Assembly: GCA_900553125.1 (NCBI GenBank)
Contig: USCB01000028.1
Coordinates: 1 to 18,241 of the forward strand
Source of the DNA: an uncultured Clostridium sp.
GTDB lineage: Bacteria > Bacillota > Clostridia > TANB77 > CAG-508
Direction of reading: 5' to 3'
Length of the DNA stretch: 18,241 bases
The notes below the pieces were generated by a model that was not told the DNA's origin, did no database searches, and saw only the letters and a program-made list of their open reading frames with translations. Shown piece by piece: positions 1 through 6,841 of this stretch. A program made the translations under genes and the position numbers. Positions within the stretch are counted from its first letter, which is position 1. Every line of letters begins with the position of its first letter.

Positions 1-2
1 TA

Positions 3-878
3 AAAAACTTGAAGATTGCGGATAGTTATATATATAGTTCAGACAGTTGTGTAGGAGGAATAGTTGGAGCATTAAGAGAGGGGACGTTAGAAAATTGTGA
101 AAATATCGATACACAAGTAATAGGTAAATATAGTGTAGGAGGTATAGTAGGGCAATTTAGTTCAGGCTGCATTGAGATCAAAAACTGCAAAAATTCCGGA
201 AATATACTAACAAGAGGAAAACCAGAAGGAGGATATTCACAAGCTGGTGGTATAGTAGGTGCTGCAGTATCTAAAATTATAAACTGTAATAATATTGGAA
301 ATGTAACAGGAGAAGGTAACGATGTAGGAGGAGTTGTAGGGATAGCAAGTACTTCTTCAACAGTACAGGATTGCTACAACACAGGAAATGTAACAGGAGG
401 AAACTATGTAGGAGGAGTTGTAGGGGTAGCTGTTAATATAGTGACAAAATGTTACAATACGGGAACTATTGTAAGTAAAGGAATAGGAGGAACTGGAGGA
501 ATAGTCGGAACTTGTACATCAAAACCACAAGATATTAGTTTATGTTTTAATGCAGGAACAGTACAAGCACCAGAATATGCGGGAGGAATAAGTGGATATC
601 TGGGAGCACAAGGATCTGCAGCTAAAGAAACCAAATGTTATAATAAAGGAAAAGTAATATGTACGCAAAGCAATACAGGCAGGGGAGAGATTATAGGAAG
701 AATGGCAAGTGATGCTACTGTTACAAATAGTTATTACTTTACAAATGAAACTTCAAGATATGGAGTGGGAGCAATAAGGACCGGTGGAGACCTTGAAGCT
801 AAAAGAAAGGGAACACAAAAAACAACAACTAACTTAAATAGTTATGAAGAATTTTTAACTTGGATAGAACAACAGTAG
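3..878 (+). CDS. GLUG-repeat surface protein, C-terminal part (partial at window start)
   Basis: The reading frame is open to the left edge, so the real start lies outside the window; the TTG at 9 is not a convincing start. The visible ~290 residues are a run of about seven repeats, each with a G-G-I/V-V-G or G-G-I-S-G core (for example GGIVGAL, GGVVGIA, GGISGYL) alternating with N-C-x-N-x-G-x-V segments (NCNNIGNV, CYNTGNV). This is the GLUG motif pattern of secreted or surface beta-helix proteins of Firmicutes, often adhesins or IgA-peptidase-like proteins. The last ~35 residues leave the repeat and end in EEFLTWIEQQ. No LPXTG sorting signal or C-terminal membrane anchor is seen, so any anchor must lie in the missing N-terminal part. 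The specific function is unknown. Confidence 0.8.
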   Translation, partial: KNLKIADSYIYSSDSCVGGIVGALREGTLENCENIDTQVIGKYSVGGIVGQFSSGCIEIKNCKNSGNILTRGKPEGGYSQAGGIVGAAVSKIINCNNIGNVTGEGNDVGGVVGIASTSSTVQDCYNTGNVTGGNYVGGVVGVAVNIVTKCYNTGTIVSKGIGGTGGIVGTCTSKPQDISLCFNAGTVQAPEYAGGISGYLGAQGSAAKETKCYNKGKVICTQSNTGRGEIIGRMASDATVTNSYYFTNETSRYGVGAIRTGGDLEAKRKGTQKTTTNLNSYEEFLTWIEQQ

Positions 879-919
879 GTTGTCAACACTGGTGTGTGAA
901 TTTTTTTATAAATTTTTAG

Positions 920-957
920 AAAGCAGTGCAGCGAATATAATGCTGCACTGCTTTTTT
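920..957 (+). terminator. Intrinsic terminator after the GLUG protein gene
   Basis: A perfect 10-bp stem (GCAGTGCAGC at 923-932 with GCTGCACTGC at 942-951) closes a 9-nt loop and is followed by six T. It separates the surface protein gene from the sporulation operon. Confidence 0.92.
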
Positions 958-1108
958 CAAAGGTGTATAATATATAAAAAAATACAAAAAATAAAAAAAA
1001 TTAAAACTCCACCACATTATGACAAAATTTTCCAAACAAAAGTGATAAACTTTCATATGAAAAAGATGGACAACCCATCAAAAAATCTAAAGAAAACAAG
1101 GAGGTTTT

Positions 1109-1462
1109 ATGGAAGTTAAGTATTATAGCCAAGAAAAGCTTCTAATATTTAAAATTACAGAGGAAATTGACGAATGTAAAGTAAAAAATATAAGAAGGAG
1201 AGCAGATTATGAAATTGAAAGATTTATGCCTAAAAGAGTTGTATTTGATTTTGATAGTGTTACTTTCATGGATAGCGCAGGTATTGGAATGGTAATAGGA
1301 AGATATAAGCAAACAGCTATGTTGGGCGGAAAAATGGCATTAGCAAATTTGACAGAAAATGTAAGGAAAATTTTTGAAATGAGTGGAGTTTTAAAACTCA
1401 TACCAGAAGTCAAATTATCAAAAGACTATTTAAAGGAAAATGAGGAGGAAAAAGCTATATGA
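1109..1462 (+). CDS. spoIIAA: Anti-sigma F factor antagonist SpoIIAA
   Basis: This 117-aa single STAS-domain protein is the usual length for SpoIIAA. The phosphorylatable serine lies in FMDSAGIGM (Ser56, matching Ser58 of B. subtilis). In the known system, unphosphorylated SpoIIAA binds SpoIIAB and releases sigma F in the forespore; SpoIIAB phosphorylates it to switch it off. The ATG is preceded by AAGGAGG at 1098-1104. It is the first gene of spoIIAA-spoIIAB-sigF and its stop overlaps the spoIIAB start (ATGA). I could not identify a sigma-H promoter with confidence in 958-1108; that AT-rich stretch shows no other gene. Confidence 0.95.
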   Translation: MEVKYYSQEKLLIFKITEEIDECKVKNIRRRADYEIERFMPKRVVFDFDSVTFMDSAGIGMVIGRYKQTAMLGGKMALANLTENVRKIFEMSGVLKLIPEVKLSKDYLKENEEEKAI

Positions 1463-1929
1463 TAAACGAAAATGAGATGAAATTAGAATTTTTAAGCAAA
1501 TCCAACAATGAGGCATTTGCAAGAATAACAGTTGCTGCATTTGTTGCAAGTTTAGACCCAACAATAGAAGAAATATCAGATATAAAAACCGCTGTATCTG
1601 AGGCAGTTACAAATTCAATAGTTCATGGATATGAAGATAAAATAGGAATAATAAATCTAAAATGTAAAATAAAAGACAGAGAAGTAACAATTGAAGTATC
1701 AGATAATGGAAAAGGTATAGAAAATATAGAAATGGCAAAACAACCATTGTATACAAGTAAACCGAATTTGGAAAGGTCAGGAATGGGGTTTACCATAATG
1801 GAAAGTTTTATGGATGAATTAAATGTTGAATCAGTATTAGGACTTGGAACAAAAATCACAATGAAAAAAAGAATAAAAGAACAGCCAAAAGAAGATATAG
1901 TAACTTTAGAAGAAGCTCTAAGGGGGTAA
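1459..1929 (+). CDS. spoIIAB: Anti-sigma F factor / serine kinase SpoIIAB
   Basis: This 156-aa GHKL-type kinase holds sigma F inactive and phosphorylates SpoIIAA. The N box has Glu48 and Asn52 in SEAVTNSIVHGY, the ATP-lid D box is Asp82 in SDNGKGI, and the G box is RSGMGF (106-111). Arg22 in NEAFARITV matches the Arg20 contact residue of the B. subtilis protein. The start overlaps the spoIIAA stop by 4 nt and is served by GGAGGA inside the end of spoIIAA, which implies translational coupling. The reading frame is intact, in contrast to the next gene. Confidence 0.95.
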   Translation: MINENEMKLEFLSKSNNEAFARITVAAFVASLDPTIEEISDIKTAVSEAVTNSIVHGYEDKIGIINLKCKIKDREVTIEVSDNGKGIENIEMAKQPLYTSKPNLERSGMGFTIMESFMDELNVESVLGLGTKITMKKRIKEQPKEDIVTLEEALRG

Positions 1930-1934
1930 AGTGA

Positions 1935-2661
1935 GTGCTTGAAGAAATTACAAATGAAATAAAAAAAGCCCAATTAGGTGATAAAGATGCAATGGCAATG
2001 TTAGTTGAAGAAAACCAAGGATTAATATGGAGTATTGTTAAAAGATTTATAGGAAGAGGATATGAAGTAGAAGATTTATACCAAATAGGAACAATAGGTT
2101 TTATAAAATCTATAAGAAATTTTAATGTTGATTTTGATGTTAAATTATCTACATATGCAGTTCCATATATACTAGGAGAAATAAAGAGATTTTTAAGAGA
2201 TGATGGACCTATAAAAGTAAGCAGAAGTTTAAAAGATTTACATAGAAAAATAATAGAACTTCAAAAGGAATGGATTTCAAAAAAAGGAAGAGAACCTACT
2301 TTACGGTGAAATTTCTAAAATATTAAAAACACCAAAAGAAGAAATAACACTTGCTTTAGACAGTGGTTTGCCAGTAAGTTCAATAGAAGAAAATGTTTAT
2401 TCAGATGATAAAAGTGAGAAGTCATTAAATATTTTGGAAACATTGGGAACTAACAAAGATGAGGCAAATTCAATTACAAATAAAATTGTTATAAATAAAC
2501 TTATTCAGTCATTAAATCCAAGAGAAAGACAAATTATATTACTTAGATATTATAAAGATAGAACTCAAACAGATGTGGCAAAAATCTTAGGTATATCCCA
2601 AGTTCAGGTTTCCAGAATTGAAAGGAAAATTTTAAATTATATGAAAGAAGAACTTGCATAA
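1935..2661 (+). CDS. sigF: RNA polymerase sigma F factor, split by a +1 frameshift
   Basis: Sigma F is the first forespore-specific sigma factor. The GTG start at 1935 lies behind AGGGGG at 1921-1926, next to the spoIIAB stop. The first frame (1935-2309) encodes sigma region 2: core binding around LVEENQGLIWSIVKRF, and the -10-recognition helix around YAVPYILGEIKRFLRDDG. It then runs ...EPTL, CGG (2304-2306), TGA. If only C2304 is skipped, reading continues GGT-GAA-ATT (G-E-I-S-K-I-L) and supplies regions 3 and 4, including LNPRERQIILLRYY and the helix-turn-helix near QTDVAKILGISQVQVSRIE, to the TAA at 2661. The joined protein is 241 aa, close to the family's ~250, with no residue missing at the joint (B. 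subtilis has the comparable T-V-Q-E-I). Unshifted translation gives a 124-aa region-2-only product. Either programmed +1 frameshifting, gene decay or sequence error. Confidence 0.9.
2301..2309 (+). promoter_or_regulatory. Candidate +1 frameshift site in sigF (TTA-C-GGT, then frame-0 TGA)
   Basis: In frame 0 the codons are TTA CGG TGA. Skipping C2304 gives TTA (c) GGT GAA and restores sigF. A rare A-site Arg codon followed directly by a UGA stop resembles the layout of the known prfB +1 site. The overlapping +1-frame Gly codon resembles Ty3-type +1 shifting without P-site slippage. The same NTA-C-GGN form occurs in spoIID. Confidence 0.55.
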
Positions 2662-2667
2662 ATAAAC

Positions 2668-2795
2668 TGAAATTGGTAGCAAAATCTAAAACCATAGATA
2701 CAGGCTCTAGGGTGAATACTAATTAATAATCATGAATTAATTACTATTCACCCCAGAGCCTGTATCTATGGTTTTAGATTTTGCTACCAATTTCA
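2668..2795 (+). repeat. 128-nt near-perfect palindromic element (family A, complete copy)
   Basis: The two 60-nt arms (2668-2727 and 2736-2795) are reverse complements except at two positions and surround an 8-nt centre. The element starts 7 nt after the sigF stop. Related half copies are at 3896-3952 and at 18181-18241; all share the core AAAATCTAAAAC or its variant and a GGCTC block. It has no coding capacity. The size and palindromic build suggest a non-autonomous repeat (MITE-like or REP-like) that also acts as a transcript 3' end. It separates sigF from spoIID. Confidence 0.9.
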
Positions 2796-2819
2796 AAAAA
2801 TAATAGTTATTATTTTTTT
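2795..2819 (+). terminator. AT-only hairpin with T tract
   Basis: AAAAAATAATA and TATTATTTTTTT form a hairpin made only of A-T pairs just after the palindromic element. A weak intrinsic terminator for the spoIIA operon is possible; without G-C pairs this is uncertain. Confidence 0.35.
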
Positions 2820-2821
2820 AT

Positions 2822-2850
2822 GAATACTGATAAATAAAAAGACATAGTAT
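2822..2850 (+). promoter_or_regulatory. Candidate sigma-E-type promoter of spoIID
   Basis: GAATACT (2822-2828), 14 nt, CATAGTAT (2843-2850) matches the B. subtilis sigma E consensus (kmATATT / CATACAmT) at 6 of 7 and 6 of 8 positions, with a normal spacing. It lies 28 nt before the spoIID start. spoIID is a sigma E gene in B. subtilis, which supports the call; the match itself is moderate. Confidence 0.4.
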
Positions 2851-2878
2851 TAAACAAAAGAAAAAAAGGAGTAAACAT

Positions 2879-3893
2879 GTGAAGAAAATATTAATCTATA
2901 TTATTTCTATAATTTGTATAATAATAATATTTCCTACAATATGTACAAAAAGAAGGAAAAAAGAAAGTGAAATTATTGCTAAAGATGATAATAATATTGA
3001 AGAAAGTGAAATAAAACAATATGATTATTCAAAATATTCTACAATAAAATTATATCACACAAAAACATCTGAGATACAAGAAATACCAATAGATGAATAT
3101 TTATATGGTGTTGTATCAGCAGAAATGCCAGCAAGTTATGAAATAGAGGCTTTAAAAGCACAGGCTATTGTGGCAAGGACATATACAATCTATCAAATAA
3201 CACATAGTGTACGGAAAACATCCAGATGCAGATATTTGTGATAATTTTGCATGTTGTCAAGCATGGATATCTAAAGAAGATAGATTGGCAAAATGGAAAG
3301 AAGATGTTAGAAATTCTAATTGGGACAAAATAGTAAAAGCAGTTCAAGAAACTCAAGGGAAAATAATAACATATAATAATGAACCAATAGATGCTTTTTT
3401 TCATTCAAATAGTGGAGGAATAACTGAAACTGTAAGTAATGTATGGGGTGGAAAAGATTTGCCATATTTGCAAAGTGTACAAACATCTGGAGAAGAAGGA
3501 TATGAACAATTTAGTTCTAATGTTGAAATAAGTAAAGGAGATTTAATAGAAAAAATAAAATCAAAATATTCTGATATTAATATAAATTTTGAAGATAAAG
3601 ATTGTATACAAATAAATTCATATACCCAAAGTGGAAGAGTAAAAACAATAAAGTTTGGAAATATAGAAATGGCAGGAACTGAGGCAAGGACAATATTAGG
3701 ATTAAAATCTACAAACTTTAAATTTGAGATAAATGAAAATACAGTAAAATTCGAAGTTTTAGGCTATGGCCATGGTGTAGGAATGAGTCAAACAGGGGCT
3801 GATAGTATGGCTAAAGGTGGAAGTAATGCAGAAGAAATTATTAAACATTTTTATTCAGGTGTTGAAATAAAATATATGAATGAAATAATGTGA
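2879..3893 (+). CDS. spoIID: Stage II sporulation protein D (SpoIID), split by a +1 frameshift
   Basis: SpoIID is a membrane-anchored lytic transglycosylase that cuts peptidoglycan during engulfment, with SpoIIP and SpoIIM. The GTG at 2879 follows AAAAGGAGT at 2864-2872; the overlapping ATG at 2877 stops at once. Residues 4-22 form a membrane anchor. The catalytic Glu is Glu82 in VVSAEMPASY. The first frame ends at 3241, after GTA CGG AAA. Skipping C3212 gives GTA (c) GGA AAA CAT and restores SGKHPDADICDNFACC-like continuation to 3893, for a 337-aa protein (B. subtilis 343). The zinc-type motif H-x5-C-x5-C (His114, Cys120, Cys126 after joining, as described for C. difficile SpoIID) starts two residues after the joint. 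The C-terminal GYGHGVGMSQTGA motif is intact. Unshifted translation makes a 120-aa product with the catalytic Glu but no zinc motif and no C-terminal half. Confidence 0.9.
3209..3215 (+). promoter_or_regulatory. Candidate +1 frameshift site in spoIID (GTA-C-GGA)
   Basis: In frame 0 the codons are GTA CGG AAA; the frame-0 stop TGA comes at 3239-3241. Skipping C3212 gives GTA (c) GGA AAA CAT and restores the family sequence. It has the same NTA-C-GGN form as the sigF site; the wider shared pattern is A-N-T-N-T-A-C-G-G-N-N-A-A. These two are the only in-frame CGG codons I found in the window. Confidence 0.55.
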
Positions 3894-3895
3894 TT

Positions 3896-3952
3896 TTAGT
3901 ATCCCTCTTGAGCCTGGCTCTATGGTTTCGAATTTTATTACGAATTGCAGAA
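3896..3952 (+). repeat. Half copy of palindromic family A (right arm)
   Basis: This segment starts 2 nt after the spoIID stop. It aligns with the right arm of the 2668-2795 element (GAGCCTG..., CTATGGTTT, ATTTT). Its outer end, ATTACGAATTGCAGAA, is the reverse complement of the outer end of the 18181 copy (TTCTGCAATTCGTAAT). No matching left arm is present, so this is a truncated element or solo half. Confidence 0.65.
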
Positions 3953-3967
3953 TTTACAATTGGGCTA

Positions 3968-3996
3968 TTGCTTTTTTTATTAAACTATAATATAAT
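3968..3996 (+). promoter_or_regulatory. Sigma-A-type promoter for the penicillin-binding protein gene
   Basis: TTGCTT (3968-3973), 17 nt, TATAAT (3991-3996). It follows the half palindrome and precedes a ~100-nt leader to the gene start at 4100. The leader holds a weak GCCCT/AGGGC hairpin (about 4013-4045). Confidence 0.7.
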
Positions 3997-4099
3997 GTAA
4001 ACGATTAAAAAAGCCCTAAAATTACTAAAAATAGATATTAAGGGCGATACAAAATGAAGGGAGGAATATGCCAGAAAAATACTGACATATAACAAAAAT

Positions 4100-6784
4100 A
4101 TGAGTAAACAAAAACAAGGAAAACATGGAAAAAAAGAAGTTAAAAAGACTGACAAAAAGAAATTTTCTAAAAAACATCCTAAGATAGCAATATTACTAAG
4201 AATAATATTACTAGTAGTAATAATAATAGCAGTAGTAGGAACCGGAGTATTTGTAGGCATGATATATGGAGGCTGGGGAGATGATTTTGAAATAACGAAA
4301 GAAGAATTAGTAATAGGTTCATCAAATTCAGTTGTATTAGATAAAGATGGAAATAAATTAGCAGAACTAAGTGGTGATGAAAATAGAAAGATAATAAAAT
4401 TAGACCAAATGCCAGAAAATCTTAAAAATGCCTATATTGCAATAGAAGATGAAAGATTTTATAAACATAGTGGAATAGATATTAAAAGAACAGCCGCAGC
4501 AGTAGCACAATACATAATACATGCAGGAAAATCATCATTTGGAGGAAGTACCATAACACAGCAGTTAGTAAAGAATATAACAAAAGATGATGAAAGGTCT
4601 GGAAAAGAAGGAATAATAAGAAAAGTAAAAGAATGGGCAAAAGCATATCAAATAGAAAGAATGTTATCAAAAGACCAAATATTAGAATTATATTTAAATA
4701 TAATATTTGTTGGAGGAAGTAACAATCTAGGAGTAGAAGTTGGAGCAGAGTATTATTTCAACAAACCAGCATCTGATTTAGACTTAGCCGAATGTGCATT
4801 TCTAGCGGGAATCAACAATTCTCCTAATTCATATAATCCATATGGAGAAAAAGATAAATCAGAATTAATCAAAAAAAGAACAAAGACAGTATTAAGTAAA
4901 ATGTTAGAATTAAAAATGATTGAACAAAATGAATATGATGAGGCAGTAAAAAAAGTTGATGATGGATTACCATTCCAAAAAGCAGAAAAATTAGGTTCAA
5001 TATATTCATATCATACAGATGCAACAATATCACAAGTAATAGAAGATGTTGCAAAAGAAAAAGGAATTTCAAAAAGCCTAGCATCTACATATGTATATAG
5101 TAGTGGTCTTACAATATATTCAACACAAGATACAGCTCTTCAATCTAAAATGGATGAAGTCATGGTAAATAACAGTAAAGATTATATAAGAAAATCGAAA
5201 AAAATAGAAGGAGAAACATCTCAATCTGCAATGGTAATAATAGATAATTCAACTGGATATGTAGTAGGTGTAGAAGGAGGACTAGGAGAAAAGAACGAAT
5301 CAAGAGGATTAAATAGAGCAACACAAAGTCCAAGACAGACAGGTTCATCAATAAAACCATTAACATCATTAGTACCAGGAATAAATGAAGGAGTAATTAC
5401 ACCAGCAACAATATATGATGATAATTCAACAGATTTTGGAATAAAAGGATGGTCACCTAAAGATTATAATGCATTTAAAGGACTAATAAGTGTAAGAAGT
5501 GCAATCACAACATCACAAAATATTCCATTTATAAAAATAGTTGATGAACTTACAACTGCAAAAGCAGCAGATTATCTTGAAAGAATGGGTGTAACAACAC
5601 TTAGTGACACAGATAAACAAGTATTATCAGCTACATCAATAGGTGGATTTACAAATGGAATAACACCACTTGAAATGGCTGGAGCTTATGCAACAATTGC
5701 AAATAATGGAATATATAGAAGACCAATGTTCTATACAAAAGTTACAGATACAAATGGAAATACAGTCTTAGAAGGAAAACAAGATAGTGAAGAAGTAATA
5801 TCAGAGCAAGCAGCATATGTTGTAAAAGATTTATTAAAATCAGTCGTACAAAATGGTACAGCAACATACTGTAAAATATCAGGAATAGATGTAGCAGCAA
5901 AAACAGGAACAACAAATAATAATTTCGATAAATGGTTATGTGGATTTACAAACTACTATACAGCAGCCACATGGTATGGATATGACCAAAATGAAGAAGT
6001 AACAGGTTCAACAAATGTTGCAGGAAAAATATGGGCAGCAGTTATGTCAAAAGTACATGAAGGAAAAGACAAAGTAACATTTGAAAGACCATCTGGAGTA
6101 GTTACAGAAACAATATGTAAAATATCTGGAAAGAAAGCCACAAGTAGATGTACAGACACATATCAAGAAATATTTGTAGAAGGAAAAGTACCAGAAGAAT
6201 GTGATGGACATTCAAATTCAGTTGAAGTATGTAGTGAAACAGGACTACTTGCAAATGAATACTGTCCTAATAAAATAACTAAATATCATTCATATATCGT
6301 AGAAAAAGAAAGACTAGGATTATGGAAAACATCAACTTCATCTTCAAGCAGTGCACCAACCACATACTGTACGGTTCACAATAGTTCAAATACAGGAAGT
6401 TCTGAAAAAAACAATAATGACAGTGAACCTGTAATTACACTAAATGGAGAAAGCCATATAACATTAAATGTTGGAGATACGTACACAGAACAAGGAGCAA
6501 CAGCAAAAGATGATAAAGATGGGGATATATCTAGTAAAATATCAATAACAGGCTCGGTAAATACATCAAAGGCAGGAAAATATACGGTAACATATTCAGT
6601 AAAAAATTCAAGTGGAAAAACAGTAACAAAAACAAGAACAATAACAGTAAAAGAAAGTGTAAAGGAACCTGAAAATAATCAAAATGAAAATAAAATACCA
6701 GATGAAAATCAAAATACACCTCCAGATGGTAACACAACACCAAGTGAAAATACAACACCTACAGAAAATACAACTGAAAGCTAA
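4100..6784 (+). CDS. Class A penicillin-binding protein (PBP1A type) with C-terminal Ig-like domain
   Basis: This bifunctional murein synthase is 894 aa. It has a Lys-rich cytoplasmic N-terminus, one membrane helix (about residues 29-55), a glycosyltransferase family 51 domain (catalytic Glu116 in IEDERFYKH; GGSTITQQLVKN; then EYYFNKPASDL), and a transpeptidase domain with SxxK Ser416-Lys419 (GSSIKP), SxN at Ser472 (SQN) and KTGT at Lys601. Next comes a Cys-containing linker (ETGLLANEYCPN, common in Clostridial PBP1A). An Ig-like/DUF5011-type domain follows from about residue 776 to 851 (VGDTYTEQGATAKDDKDGD), then a Pro/Asn/Thr-rich tail that may reach through the wall. Polymerisation and cross-linking happen outside the membrane. 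The ATG at 4100 has no Shine-Dalgarno directly before it; GGGAGG lies at 4059-4064 and instead precedes short out-of-frame starts. Confidence 0.95.
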   Translation: MSKQKQGKHGKKEVKKTDKKKFSKKHPKIAILLRIILLVVIIIAVVGTGVFVGMIYGGWGDDFEITKEELVIGSSNSVVLDKDGNKLAELSGDENRKIIKLDQMPENLKNAYIAIEDERFYKHSGIDIKRTAAAVAQYIIHAGKSSFGGSTITQQLVKNITKDDERSGKEGIIRKVKEWAKAYQIERMLSKDQILELYLNIIFVGGSNNLGVEVGAEYYFNKPASDLDLAECAFLAGINNSPNSYNPYGEKDKSELIKKRTKTVLSKMLELKMIEQNEYDEAVKKVDDGLPFQKAEKLGSIYSYHTDATISQVIEDVAKEKGISKSLASTYVYSSGLTIYSTQDTALQSKMDEVMVNNSKDYIRKSKKIEGETSQSAMVIIDNSTGYVVGVEGGLGEKNESRGLNRATQSPRQTGSSIKPLTSLVPGINEGVITPATIYDDNSTDFGIKGWSPKDYNAFKGLISVRSAITTSQNIPFIKIVDELTTAKAADYLERMGVTTLSDTDKQVLSATSIGGFTNGITPLEMAGAYATIANNGIYRRPMFYTKVTDTNGNTVLEGKQDSEEVISEQAAYVVKDLLKSVVQNGTATYCKISGIDVAAKTGTTNNNFDKWLCGFTNYYTAATWYGYDQNEEVTGSTNVAGKIWAAVMSKVHEGKDKVTFERPSGVVTETICKISGKKATSRCTDTYQEIFVEGKVPEECDGHSNSVEVCSETGLLANEYCPNKITKYHSYIVEKERLGLWKTSTSSSSSAPTTYCTVHNSSNTGSSEKNNNDSEPVITLNGESHITLNVGDTYTEQGATAKDDKDGDISSKISITGSVNTSKAGKYTVTYSVKNSSGKTVTKTRTITVKESVKEPENNQNENKIPDENQNTPPDGNTTPSENTTPTENTTES

Positions 6785-6788
6785 AAGA

Positions 6789-6814
6789 GGGATACAGTAA
6801 AATTGCTGTATCCT
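6789..6814 (+). terminator. Hairpin between the PBP gene and cysS
   Basis: GGATACAG (6790-6797) and CTGTATCC (6806-6813) form a perfect 8-bp stem just after the PBP stop, but no T tract follows. Partial terminator or mRNA end/processing structure. No separate promoter for cysS could be identified in the remaining 28 nt. Confidence 0.4.
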
Positions 6815-6841
6815 AATAAACTAAAAAGGAAGTGATAACAA

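Noticed and set aside
880..1119. Short frame across the GLUG terminator into spoIIAA
   Set aside because: It runs through a terminator hairpin, is A-rich without family features, and overlaps the spoIIAA start.
6371..6375. The idea that TACGG is a sequence context that generates artificial C insertions
   Set aside because: Other TACGG strings (for example at 458-462, 6370-6374, 6583-6587 and 7325-7329) lie in intact genes and are in frame, so the context alone does not cause an extra base. Error at the two sites is still possible.
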